Source: a virus
Virus record (IMG/VR): IMGVR_UViG_3300010354_005932
Coordinates: 1 to 27,012 of that record
DNA: 27,012 nt
Strand: one strand, 5' to 3'
The position numbers and the translations under genes were made by a program. The notes below the pieces were generated by a model. It was not told the origin of the DNA, searched no databases, and saw only the letters and a program-made list of their open reading frames with translations. Shown piece by piece: positions 7,652 to 15,564 of the stretch. The first letter of the stretch is position 1; every line of letters starts with the position of its first letter.

Positions 7652-8389
7652 TTGAAAAAGAAACTATTAAATGACATGAAAGAAATGCTGTCTTCTTTTA
7701 GGAAGAACAATATCTCTTTACAAGAAAGACAACAGACTCCCGCTCCAGAAACAGATCCAGAATATGAAATTAAGAATTATCCAAGACTGCTACAATTGGC
7801 TCGTGCTGGTCTAGTTCCCGAGGATTTGGTTTGGAAAATGACCAATGTTCTTAAAGACCCTAAAAAATTCGGTGTATCTCCTCAGATAAGAAATCAATTG
7901 TATGATTTGATGATAAAGACACTGAATTATATTGTAGTGTCAGATCCTGCTGCTTGGGCAAGATTTCGTTCTTTTTTGATGAATGAAGAGTTCAAAGATA
8001 TACTTGGTGGAGAGATATCAAAAATAAATCCTTCTGAAAAAGCAGTAATGATTAGAAATCAGATAAAAGAAAAGAAAGAATTTGTCAAAGAACCAAAGCA
8101 AAAGAAATCAAAATCAATCAATCAAACAACCATTGCCGAAACTATAAGCAAAGTGGAAGAAATCCCAAATAGGACTGATGTTTCTGTTGTAGTAGAAGAA
8201 AAGACCGAACCAACCGAGACTGTACAAGAACCTATCATAGAAACAGTTGATCTTACTTCAACTCAGGAGACATCAGAGAATGGAAGTAGAAATTTGAACG
8301 AAAGCGATAACAAACTTTACAAGGAACTTTCAAATATAGTGGAAGAAGTCTTGAAGAAAGAACTAGCAAAATATTCAATGTATGCTTGA
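7652..8389 (+). CDS. Unknown protein sharing a domain with the next gene
   Basis: 245 residues from a TTG start, chosen because GGAGG lies at 7640-7644; ATG 7673 is an alternative. Residues 45-108 (LARAGLVPEDLV, LKDPKKFG, IVVSDPAAW) align with residues 49-110 of the following protein with a single one-residue gap: AGLV/SGLV, LKDPKK/LKNPDK, IVVSDPAAW/IVTSNPSAY. This shared helical domain is followed by a lysine-rich segment (KEPKQKKSKS) and a long Glu/Thr-rich, probably disordered tail ending in a helix. I recognise no named family. It sits between gp47 and gp46. The leader contains CTACATATTGTAG (7622-7634), a small inverted repeat. Confidence 0.8.
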   Translation: MKKKLLNDMKEMLSSFRKNNISLQERQQTPAPETDPEYEIKNYPRLLQLARAGLVPEDLVWKMTNVLKDPKKFGVSPQIRNQLYDLMIKTLNYIVVSDPAAWARFRSFLMNEEFKDILGGEISKINPSEKAVMIRNQIKEKKEFVKEPKQKKSKSINQTTIAETISKVEEIPNRTDVSVVVEEKTEPTETVQEPIIETVDLTSTQETSENGSRNLNESDNKLYKELSNIVEEVLKKELAKYSMYA

Positions 8390-8414
8390 ACATACAAGTA
8401 CAAGGAGAATAGAG

Positions 8415-9137
8415 ATGGATAAGATTGAAAAGTATAAGAATTTGAACGAACAAGTAAAGAAGATGTTACGACAAGCAGATCAAACTGATCCTTTGTCTCT
8501 ACAAGAGGAAATCTGTGCCACTGCTGCTGAACTATGCGAGGCTTTGGATGATCCCAACCGTGTAACGGCTCTTATGCGTTCGGGATTGGTTGATACTAGT
8601 CGGCTATCCCGTGTTCGTTCTGCTCTGAAGAATCCAGATAAAGCGATGCAAAATGCCGCTGTTCGTTCGGATCTTATGAATATGCTTATGTCCCTTATCA
8701 ATATTGTCACAAGCAATCCGTCTGCATATGCTTCTGTAAAGAAGGGAGCATCAAAGTCTGCTGAACCAGTAGAAGAAGAACTCATCGGTGGTCAAAAGAA
8801 GTTGGATGTAAACAAGAATGGAAAGGTCGATGGAGCAGACCTAGCAGCCCTTCGTGCAGGAAAGAAAGCAGAGGAAAGCGAAGAGGAAGAAGAGATAGAA
8901 GAAGAATGGAAGTCTTTGAAGAAGACTAAAGTTGATCTTAACGCTCTTCGTCAGCAAGGATATAAGATTGCTGTCCAACATGGTGAAGGTGATACGCTCT
9001 ATAAGATAAAGGGAAAGGGTAAAAAGAAGGTTGAGGAAGAACTCATCGGTGGTCAGAAGAAGTTGGATGTAAACAAGAATGGAGAGGTTGATGCAGCCGA
9101 TCTTGCAGCCCTTCGTGCAGGAAAGAAGAAGAGTTAA
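8415..9137 (+). CDS. Unknown protein with two dockerin/EF-hand-like calcium loops
   Basis: 240 residues. ATG 8415 is chosen because AAGGAG (8402-8407) is 7 bases upstream; ATG 8382 overlaps the previous gene and has no such site. Residues 49-110 form the domain shared with the preceding protein. Residues 121-152 and 208-239 are near-identical repeats (GGQKKLDVNKNGKVDGADLA and GGQKKLDVNKNGEVDAADLA, each followed by ALRAGKK). The loops DVNKNGxVDxAD have D1, N3, N5, G6, V8, D9 and D12, the pattern of calcium-binding loops of dockerin type I. Between them are an acidic stretch and a basic KGKGKKK segment. Similar loops occur, as I recall, in structural proteins of marine T4-like phages. Position next to gp46 does not reveal its role. 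Confidence 0.82.
   Translation: MDKIEKYKNLNEQVKKMLRQADQTDPLSLQEEICATAAELCEALDDPNRVTALMRSGLVDTSRLSRVRSALKNPDKAMQNAAVRSDLMNMLMSLINIVTSNPSAYASVKKGASKSAEPVEEELIGGQKKLDVNKNGKVDGADLAALRAGKKAEESEEEEEIEEEWKSLKKTKVDLNALRQQGYKIAVQHGEGDTLYKIKGKGKKKVEEELIGGQKKLDVNKNGEVDAADLAALRAGKKKS
8775..9131 (+). repeat. Direct repeat pair (8775-8870 and 9036-9131)
   Basis: Two ~96-bp copies 261 bp (87 codons) apart, in frame, differing at about a dozen positions, most of them silent or conservative. They encode the two calcium-loop repeats. High nucleotide identity in both arms suggests recent duplication or gene conversion. Confidence 0.88.
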
Positions 9138-9167
9138 GTTAGCAAATAAACAAAGTGGTTTTATATT

Positions 9168-10898
9168 ATGATTACATTCGAGAAGATTCGTTGGAAGAAC
9201 TTTCTATCAACAGGCAATCAGTTCACGGAAGTGGACTTGTTGCGGCACAATACAACTCTAATCACAGGTGAGAACGGTGCGGGCAAAACCACAATGCTCG
9301 ACGCTCTCACCTTTGTGCTTTTTGGAAAGCCATACCGTAATATCAATATTCCTCAACTTGTAAACACTATCAATGAGAAAGACTGTCTTGTTGAATTGTG
9401 GTTTAGTTTGGCTGGATCAAACTATTTGGTTAGGAGAGGACTTTCTCCCAAGATATTTGAAATATTCAAAGATGGCAAATTAGTTGATATTTGTGCTAAT
9501 TCAAAGGATTATCAAAAGGTTCTAGAGGAGCAGATTCTTAAGTTCAATCAGAAGTCCTTTTGCCAAGTTGTTATATTGGGATCTACAAACTACATCCCTT
9601 TCATGCGCTTGACTGCTGCCGACCGTCGATCCATTGTTGAATCTATTTTGGACATATCAATTTTCTCGACTATGAATGCACTCCTAAAGGAACGACAAAC
9701 CTCTACCAAAGAAAGGCTAAAGGAAATAGATGCAGGTCTTCTTCTTATTCGTGAGAAGATTGATATGCAATCAAAGTTTATCGCCAGTCTAAAGTCAAGA
9801 AGCGATAGTCTTATTGTTGAAAAACAACAGGCTATAGAAAAGACGGAAAATGAAATGAAGCAATTAGGAGAACAAATAACTGTTCTTCAAGAAGAAGTGC
9901 AAAAACTTCTTTCTAGTGCAGAAAATAGAAAAACTACCGAAGAAAAGACATTATCTAAACTAAATACACTTCAATCTCAAATTGACAACCATGTAAAGTC
10001 CTTGACAAATGAAATCGTCTTCTACGAGAAGAACGATGTTTGTCCAACCTGCCATCAAGGAATCTGTGTCGAGCATAAAACAAATGAGATCGGCAAAAAG
10101 CAGAGCAAATTGCAAGAGATGCAGGGAGGTATTGATGATATCCGAAAGAGTATCGAAGAGAGTAAGTCCGTTATCGCTAAAGCAAAAAGCGATATTGAGG
10201 TCGTACAAGAAAAGCAAAGAAAAATCAATACTCTTATCGCATCAAAAGTTGCCTCTGAAAAGCACATCGGTTTGCTTCGAACAGAGATCGAACGGATTAA
10301 GAGTGACCGCTCCGATGAAGCAACAGAACAAGAAAAATTATCAAAATTCAAAACTATGGAAGGCGACATATCTAAAAATAAAACAGATGTGGCGGAAACT
10401 TCAGCAGTTTACTCGGCAGCGGCTATCCTTTTGAAGGATAACGGGATCAAGAAGAAAATAGTTTCACACTACTTGCCAATTATCAATAAGACAATAAATT
10501 CATATCTTACAAAGATGAACTTCTTTGTTAGTTTTGAGTTAAATGATAACTTTGAAGAAAAAATAAAGTCCAGACACCGTGATGAATTCACTTACGAGAG
10601 TTTTTCCGAAGGAGAAAAACGAAGAATTGATTTGGCTTTGTTATTTGCTTGGAGAACAATTGCTCAACAGAAAAATTCTGTTAACTGTAATCTTCTTATT
10701 CTTGATGAAATTCTTGATGGATCACTTGACGACACCGCCACAGATGCATTCTTGGATATATTGAAAACCATAGATAGTTCAGTGAGAGTTTTTGTAATAT
10801 CTCACAAAAATCCAGAATCATTGGGGGACAAGTTCAAGAATCGAATGGTGTTCAAGAAGAAAAACAACTTCTCTACACTTGCAGATTATACGAACTAG
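9168..10898 (+). CDS. gp46: Recombination endonuclease subunit gp46 (SbcC/Rad50-like)
   Basis: ATPase subunit of the gp46/gp47 end-processing complex, 576 residues (T4: 560). Walker A GENGAGKT at 34-41; two coiled-coil arms (about 170-280 and 305-400) flank a zinc hook CPTC at 292-295; the ABC signature SEGEKRR is near 480 and Walker B LLILDEILDGSLD near 508, followed by VFVISHK. All catalytic motifs are intact. There is no clear Shine-Dalgarno before the ATG (upstream is AT-rich, TTATATT), so low or coupled initiation is possible. The stop codon abuts a hairpin over the ribosome-binding site of the next gene. Confidence 0.96.
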   Translation: MITFEKIRWKNFLSTGNQFTEVDLLRHNTTLITGENGAGKTTMLDALTFVLFGKPYRNINIPQLVNTINEKDCLVELWFSLAGSNYLVRRGLSPKIFEIFKDGKLVDICANSKDYQKVLEEQILKFNQKSFCQVVILGSTNYIPFMRLTAADRRSIVESILDISIFSTMNALLKERQTSTKERLKEIDAGLLLIREKIDMQSKFIASLKSRSDSLIVEKQQAIEKTENEMKQLGEQITVLQEEVQKLLSSAENRKTTEEKTLSKLNTLQSQIDNHVKSLTNEIVFYEKNDVCPTCHQGICVEHKTNEIGKKQSKLQEMQGGIDDIRKSIEESKSVIAKAKSDIEVVQEKQRKINTLIASKVASEKHIGLLRTEIERIKSDRSDEATEQEKLSKFKTMEGDISKNKTDVAETSAVYSAAAILLKDNGIKKKIVSHYLPIINKTINSYLTKMNFFVSFELNDNFEEKIKSRHRDEFTYESFSEGEKRRIDLALLFAWRTIAQQKNSVNCNLLILDEILDGSLDDTATDAFLDILKTIDSSVRVFVISHKNPESLGDKFKNRMVFKKKNNFSTLADYTN

Positions 10899-10912
10899 CC
10901 TCCAAAGGAGGT
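10898..10912 (+). promoter_or_regulatory. Hairpin pairing the Shine-Dalgarno of the following gene
   Basis: CCTCC (10899-10903) and GGAGG (10907-10911) pair around a three-base AAA loop, with a G-U pair possible outside. The right arm is the ribosome-binding site for ATG 10916, and the stem begins right at the gp46 stop codon. A ribosome ending gp46 would cover and open it, so translational coupling is plausible. Confidence 0.5.
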
Positions 10913-10915
10913 CGC

Positions 10916-11683
10916 ATGAACTACGCTACTGATCCGTGGTATGAAGAGCGAAGAAATAAAGTCATGCAAGCAGTTTCACTAGGCAAACCACTCAAAGGTA
11001 AAAAAGAAAACCGTTCCTCTCCTTCTGGGAAGTATACACTAGAGTTGATTCCCTATTCTGTTAAGGATATGCGGTGTCCATTTTATTGTGTTGTGGAGAT
11101 TAAAAGAACAGTAGATGGAGAGAGAATGGGAAAAATAATAAGAAATGAGGCAGACTTCCCATTTATCTTTATTGAAGATTTCAATGGAAAAGATTTTCTT
11201 ATGTGTGCAGAAGACTATCAGGGATTTACCCTAATAAACATTACTGAGGGAAAGAAATACGACTACATTCTAGAAAAATCAAAAAGAGATTTAGCGTTAA
11301 GAATTACAGATTTCTATGTTTCTCCAAACAAAAAAACTTTGGCAATCGAAGGACATGGTAAATCTAAACCTTCTGATGTTTTTGCTTTGGATGAGATTCA
11401 CTTTTATAAGATAGACGATTTGACTAAACTTCCTTACCAAGAAGTTGACAAGCGCATATCCTTCGCCTATGATAAGGTGATAGGTTGGGAGTCAGAAGAT
11501 AGATTCATCATATCAATGATAGAGGACTATATTCTGCCTAATGGAATATGTTTAGACGAAGTGAAAGACCAATCTGAAAGATTAGAATTACTCAAAAAAG
11601 GGAATATAAAAAAACAAACTGTCTATTATGCCTATCAACCAAAGACAGGTTTATTAGAAAAAGTATTCTCTGAATGGAGATAA
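10916..11683 (+). CDS. Unknown conserved-type phage protein
   Basis: 255 residues; no family recognised. The sequence is rich in beta-strand-like segments: SPSGKYTLELIPYSV (about 35-49), PFYCVVEIKRTVDGERMG, FPFIFIEDFNGKDFLMC, YQGFTLINI, then YVSPNKKTLAIEGHGK and RFIISMIEDYILPNG. Recurrent 'S-P-x-G/N-K' turns before strands recall beta-propeller blades, which is only an inference. No signal peptide or membrane segment. It has the strongest ribosome-binding site in the region (AAAGGAGGT, 10904-10912), partly hidden in a hairpin. The 3' end overlaps the next gene. Confidence 0.78.
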   Translation: MNYATDPWYEERRNKVMQAVSLGKPLKGKKENRSSPSGKYTLELIPYSVKDMRCPFYCVVEIKRTVDGERMGKIIRNEADFPFIFIEDFNGKDFLMCAEDYQGFTLINITEGKKYDYILEKSKRDLALRITDFYVSPNKKTLAIEGHGKSKPSDVFALDEIHFYKIDDLTKLPYQEVDKRISFAYDKVIGWESEDRFIISMIEDYILPNGICLDEVKDQSERLELLKKGNIKKQTVYYAYQPKTGLLEKVFSEWR

Positions 11684-12405
11684 AGGTGAAACCAGAAGAT
11701 TTTGAGGCTCTCTGTTATTTCAATGCTTTGCTTGACCGTGGGCTTGCAGAGATTATTGCCGAAACCAAGACAAAAATTGATATTGGGCGTTGGCTCAAGA
11801 GCATTCGTGCCAGCAAAACAGTTGCAGAGGATGTAGAAGAAACTCTTGTTCGTTCCCGTTCAGAACTACAAATAGCAGTCGATGATCCCAAATCAGATCA
11901 ACGGGAAGGGTATTCTTATCTTCCAAAACCAAAACTAACCCGTTATCATAAGTTTATTTGTGATTCACACGATGATGTAATAAAGTATTTGGAAACAGAG
12001 TATCCAAAGAAAACCCGTAAGAAGAAGCCCGTTGATCCTGCTAAATTGGTCAAGGGGTTAAAGTATAAGGAGAAAGATGAAGATTTCTCTTTGACTTCTA
12101 TATCTCCCCGTGATATACTTGGAGCAGAAATGCTGACAGTATTCAATACAAAAACAAGAGTTCTTACTCTTTATCATGGCAAGGAAGGTGGCTTGCTTGT
12201 CAAGGGTTCCACGATTCAGAACTTTTCTGATCGTTCCTTTGCCAAGAGGCTGCGAAAGCCTAAAGAAACCCTTACACTATTTACAAATACGGGATTTGCT
12301 GTTGTTCAGCGGAAGTTTGATGATATTAGGGCAAAGGCATCCAAGCCAAACGGAAGAATAAATCCACACACTATTTTGGTGTGGTCAAAGAAAACTTCAA
12401 AATGA
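11674..12405 (+). CDS. Unknown basic protein between gp46 and RNase H
   Basis: 243 residues, lysine/arginine rich (YPKKTRKKKPVDPAKL near 110-125). No named family; the N-terminal KPEDFEALCYFNALLDRGLA and IDIGRWLKSI segments look helical, and the C-terminal half (LTVFNTKTRVLTLYHGKEGG, LTLFTNTGFAVVQRKFDDIR) looks like paired strands. Two starts compete: ATG 11674 overlaps the previous stop by 10 bases but has no ribosome-binding site; GTG 11686 has GGAG at 11676-11679 six bases upstream and would remove four residues. The 3' end overlaps rnh as ATGA. Basic charge and replication-gene neighbours suggest nucleic-acid binding, unproven. Confidence 0.8.
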   Translation: MEIKVKPEDFEALCYFNALLDRGLAEIIAETKTKIDIGRWLKSIRASKTVAEDVEETLVRSRSELQIAVDDPKSDQREGYSYLPKPKLTRYHKFICDSHDDVIKYLETEYPKKTRKKKPVDPAKLVKGLKYKEKDEDFSLTSISPRDILGAEMLTVFNTKTRVLTLYHGKEGGLLVKGSTIQNFSDRSFAKRLRKPKETLTLFTNTGFAVVQRKFDDIRAKASKPNGRINPHTILVWSKKTSK

Positions 12406-13250
12406 TTCTTATAGACAATACTCAAATTATTCTCTCCACAATCTTTACACAGGTTCGTGAAATCAGTACAATTGACGAGGATATGGTTCGCCATATTACT
12501 CTCAATACCTATCGGATGTATCGAACAAAGTTCAAGGATAAGTATGGAGAACTTGTGCTTTGTCAAGATGCCAATTCTTGGCGCAAAGGTGTTTTCCCAC
12601 ACTATAAGGCTAACCGTAAGAAAGACAGGGCGGGGCAAGAGGAAAAGTGGGATCGTGCTTTCGATATTCTGACAAAGATCAGAGATGAAGTGCGTGATAA
12701 TTTTCCATACAAGCATATGCGGGTTTATAATTGTGAAGCAGATGATGTGATTGCTGTGCTTTGTAAGCATTTTCACAAGCAAGAACCAATCCTCATTGTG
12801 TCTTCTGACAAGGATTTTGCCCAATTGCAGCAGTATCCTGGTGTAGACCAATATTCTCCGACTACAAAGACAAAGGTTGTCTGTAAAGATCCTATTGCAG
12901 TTCTAAATGAACATATAATCAGGGGCGATTCTGGGGATGGTGTACCAAATGTATTGTCAGATGATGATTGTTTTATTATTGATGGAAAGCGACAGAAGCC
13001 CATTACACAGAAGAAACTGAAAGAACTACAAGATTCTTTGGGTTCGGATAATCTTTTCTTTGATGAGTCTGTTCGCAAGAATTGGGAGCGTAATAAGACT
13101 CTTATTGATCTTTCAAAGATTCCTACTGAAGTTGAGTCTTCCATCCTAAATAAGTGGGAAGAACCACACGATTCTTCCCGCTCCAAATTGCTGAATTACT
13201 TTATACAGCATAAACTAAAGAACTTGATGGAGTGTTTAGATGAGTTCTGA
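12402..13250 (+). CDS. rnh: RNase H / 5'-3' flap exonuclease, T4 rnh family
   Basis: Removes RNA primers from lagging-strand fragments and acts as a 5' nuclease; FEN-1-like fold. Acidic metal ligands appear in the family order: LIDNTQ (residues 3-8), LCQDANSWR (about 53-61), EADDVIAV (about 113-120), SSDKDFAQL (about 133-141) and GDSGDGVPN (about 178-186). MVRHITLNTY and SKLLNYFIQHKLKNL also match T4 RNase H. 282 residues against 305. ATG 12402 overlaps the previous stop as ATGA and gives MILIDNTQ, the expected beginning; GTG 12381 would add seven residues. Confidence 0.93.
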   Translation: MILIDNTQIILSTIFTQVREISTIDEDMVRHITLNTYRMYRTKFKDKYGELVLCQDANSWRKGVFPHYKANRKKDRAGQEEKWDRAFDILTKIRDEVRDNFPYKHMRVYNCEADDVIAVLCKHFHKQEPILIVSSDKDFAQLQQYPGVDQYSPTTKTKVVCKDPIAVLNEHIIRGDSGDGVPNVLSDDDCFIIDGKRQKPITQKKLKELQDSLGSDNLFFDESVRKNWERNKTLIDLSKIPTEVESSILNKWEEPHDSSRSKLLNYFIQHKLKNLMECLDEF

Positions 13251-13273
13251 TAACGAAAGGATAGAGATGTAGG

Positions 13274-13459
13274 ATGAGCAGAGATAGACGACACAATAGG
13301 GACGATGACAACCGTGATGCCCGTCGAGCAGCAAAACACGCTGATAAAAAGCACGGAAGAAGTGATTTCAAAAACAATATCAAAGATGCTCTTGCATCTG
13401 GTGATTTTGACGATCTAGAAGACCTTTACGAAGAAGATGATAGGCACAATAGGAGATAA
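13274..13459 (+). CDS. Small highly charged protein before the clamp gene
   Basis: 61 residues. The first half is very basic and hydrophilic (SRDRRHNRDDDNRDARRAAK), the second half acidic with NIKDALASGDFDDLEDLYEE. No family recognised. It fits the gap between rnh and gp45, with the gp45 ribosome-binding site overlapping its 3' end (AGGAGAT, 13451-13457), so it is probably real. DLEDLYE loosely resembles the clamp-binding peptides of T4 gp55 and gp33 (x-L-D-F-L), and T4 gp33 is otherwise missing in this window; identification as a gp33-like factor is speculative. Confidence 0.65.
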   Translation: MSRDRRHNRDDDNRDARRAAKHADKKHGRSDFKNNIKDALASGDFDDLEDLYEEDDRHNRR

Positions 13460-13462
13460 ACT

Positions 13463-14161
13463 ATGCCAACTGTGGAAACTAATACTATGATTCTGTCAAA
13501 GAAAACGCATGAGATTTTAAAGAACTTTGCAGGTATCAATCCAAATATCTGCATCACTGAAGGTAACAAAATTGTTACACTCTCTCCGACGAAGAATATC
13601 ATGGCTGAAGCAGCCGTAGACGAGAAGTTTGACCATACGGTTAGGATTTTTGATCTCAACCGCTTCCTCTCCACGGTTTCTCTTATGCAGTCACCAGAGT
13701 TGGTGTTTGCGGATGACAATGTAATCATCAGTGGAAATAATGGTGCAAAGATCAAGTATTGGTATTCTGATCCTGCCATTATTCAGCCTGTAACCAAGAA
13801 ATTGTCTATGCCCGCTGTGGTTGCAAAGATGGAGATTACAGGACAGCGTTTGGCTGAAATCCTCAAGGCTTCAGCAGTAATGCAATTGCCTAATCTGAAG
13901 ATCAAATCACGGGGGGAAGATTCTGCTGTTGTTGTTCTGTATGACAAGAGCGATCCTTCTTCGAATGAATACACCATTGAACTTCAGGCTGATTATGATG
14001 AATCTTTCTCTGTTTCATTCAAAGTTGAGACTTTGAAGTTGATTCCTGGAGATTATGTTCTAGAAATTTCTAAGAACATTGTTTCCCGTTTCACTCACAA
14101 GACTGAAGACATTAAGTATTTCATCGCTATGGATTACAAGGCTGGCGACGAACAGGAGTAA
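13463..14161 (+). CDS. gp45: Sliding clamp gp45
   Basis: Trimeric DNA polymerase processivity clamp, in T4 also the mobile enhancer of late transcription through gp55 and gp33. 232 residues (T4: 228), PCNA-like two-domain layout. Matching segments: LSKKTHEILKNFAGINPNI at 11-29, IFDLNRFLSTVSLM near 62-75, and DYVLEISKNIVSRF plus IKYFIAMD at the C-terminus. AGGAGAT lies 5 bases before the ATG. Four bases separate its stop from gp44 and the gp44 ribosome-binding site is within its last codons. Confidence 0.95.
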   Translation: MPTVETNTMILSKKTHEILKNFAGINPNICITEGNKIVTLSPTKNIMAEAAVDEKFDHTVRIFDLNRFLSTVSLMQSPELVFADDNVIISGNNGAKIKYWYSDPAIIQPVTKKLSMPAVVAKMEITGQRLAEILKASAVMQLPNLKIKSRGEDSAVVVLYDKSDPSSNEYTIELQADYDESFSVSFKVETLKLIPGDYVLEISKNIVSRFTHKTEDIKYFIAMDYKAGDEQE

Positions 14162-14164
14162 TCT

Positions 14165-15115
14165 ATGACCGCTTCTCATCTTCAGAACTTGCTTTGGGTT
14201 GAAAAGTATCGACCTAAGCGTGTTCAAGATTGTGTGTTGCCTTCGGGCATTAAAAAGACATTCCAAGAGATGGTGGACAATGGGGAGGTGCATAACCTCC
14301 TTTTGTCTGGTACAGCAGGAACAGGTAAGACAACAATTGCAAAGGCTCTCTGTGAAGAGTTGGGTTGTGATTATTTGCTTATCAATTGCTCCGAAGACGG
14401 AAATATCGACACTCTGCGTACAAAGATCAGGAACTTTGCTTCTACTGTTTCACTTGGTGGTGGAAGAAAGGTAGTGATTCTAGACGAGTTTGACTACTCT
14501 AATGCACAATCCACACAGCCAGCACTCCGTGGATTTATTGAAGAGTTTGCAGCAAACTGTCGATTTATTCTTACTTGTAATTTTAAGAATCGAATCATTG
14601 AACCTCTACACTCCCGATGCACAGGTGTAGAATTCTCTATTCCAGCAAAGGAAAAGCCCAAGTTGGCTGGGCAGTTCATGGATAGGGTGAAGTATATTCT
14701 GCAAACAGAGAATATTAAATATGATGAGAAGGTAGTAGCCGAACTCATCATGCGTTACTTTCCTGACTTCCGCCGAGTCATCAACGAGTTGCAGCGATAT
14801 TCTGTTGGTGGTGAGATTGATGTAGGTATCCTACACGCTGTTGGCGAGATTAAGACAAAAGAACTTGTAGGGCATATGAAGGAGAAGAACTTCAATGAAG
14901 TCCGCAAGTGGGTTGTGCAGAATCTTGACAACGATCAGTCCCGTATTTTCCGCCAAATCTATGATAATTTGTATGGGTATTTTCAGCCACAGTCTATTCC
15001 ACAGGCTGTATTGATTCTTTCAGATTATCAGTATAAGGCGGCATTTGTGGCTGATGCCGAGATCAATCTTACGGCTTGTCTTGTACATTTAATGATGGAG
15101 TGTGAGTTTCAATGA
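14165..15115 (+). CDS. gp44: Clamp loader large subunit gp44
   Basis: AAA+ ATPase which, with gp62, opens and loads the gp45 clamp. 316 residues (T4: 319). LLWVEKYRPKRVQDCVLP at 9-26 is the usual RFC/gp44 start; Walker A GTAGTGKTT at 49-57; Walker B VVILDEFDY at 103-111; the SRC motif with the arginine finger at 150-152; and the sensor-2 region FPDFRRVINELQRYS. Stop and gp62 start overlap as ATGA (15112-15115), the translational coupling also known for T4 44/62. Confidence 0.97.
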   Translation: MTASHLQNLLWVEKYRPKRVQDCVLPSGIKKTFQEMVDNGEVHNLLLSGTAGTGKTTIAKALCEELGCDYLLINCSEDGNIDTLRTKIRNFASTVSLGGGRKVVILDEFDYSNAQSTQPALRGFIEEFAANCRFILTCNFKNRIIEPLHSRCTGVEFSIPAKEKPKLAGQFMDRVKYILQTENIKYDEKVVAELIMRYFPDFRRVINELQRYSVGGEIDVGILHAVGEIKTKELVGHMKEKNFNEVRKWVVQNLDNDQSRIFRQIYDNLYGYFQPQSIPQAVLILSDYQYKAAFVADAEINLTACLVHLMMECEFQ

Positions 15116-15489
15116 AACTTGGAGATATTCTCAATTCTATCAATACAGGCAAAGAGCCTGTAATTTCACGGGATAATGAGCGGGAGTATGTTCCTTACAT
15201 TGTGGCAAGGTGTTTTTCTAATTTTCCTGATACCCTGTTTCATGCAAATGAATTGAATTCACGGGGAGTAACAGACAAGAAGATGCACTACGATTACTTA
15301 TTCCACTCCCTACGGAAGCGTAAACGGTTCTCTCCGTGGCAGAAGAGGGAAGAATCAAAGGCTGTGGAGGCTGTAGGTTGGTTCTACGGGGTGTCCCGAC
15401 ACAAGGCACGGGAGTATGTTCTTCTTTTGAAGGAACCCGATCTCATCAAGATAATGCAAGAATATGACACTTCACAGGGAGAAAGATAG
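15112..15489 (+). CDS. gp62: Clamp loader small subunit gp62
   Basis: Non-ATPase subunit of the gp44/gp62 clamp loader. 125 residues, clearly shorter than T4 gp62 (187). Matches are ARCFSNFPDTLFHANELNSR (32-51) and GVTDKKMHYDYLFHSLRKRKRFSPW, corresponding to the NALSQFPECMPA and [22 protein letters not shown] parts of T4. The assignment rests on these and on the position between gp44 and regA. Confidence 0.9.
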   Translation: MKLGDILNSINTGKEPVISRDNEREYVPYIVARCFSNFPDTLFHANELNSRGVTDKKMHYDYLFHSLRKRKRFSPWQKREESKAVEAVGWFYGVSRHKAREYVLLLKEPDLIKIMQEYDTSQGER

Positions 15490-15512
15490 TTCTTATCTTT
15501 ATTGAATATCCC

Positions 15513-15556
15513 CATTCTATACATAATAGCAGAGATTTGTAAACAATAGAATGAGG
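15513..15556 (+). promoter_or_regulatory. Inverted repeat over the regA ribosome-binding site
   Basis: CATTCTAT (15513-15520) and ATAGAATG (15546-15553) form a perfect 8-bp stem with a 25-base loop. The right arm ends in the GAGG Shine-Dalgarno (15553-15556) of the regA start at 15565. The loop contains TACATAAT, a possible -10 element. In T4 RegA binds its own initiation region; this could be a control structure, but no binding evidence exists here. Confidence 0.45.
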
Positions 15557-15564
15557 TTTTTCAA

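Noticed and set aside
8382-8414. ATG 8382 as start of the calcium-loop protein
   Set aside because: No ribosome-binding site; ATG 8415 has AAGGAG 7 bases upstream.
12306-12851. 181-codon open frame on the - strand
   Set aside because: Longest antisense frame, but it covers the well-supported rnh start region and shows no recognisable motif or start signal.
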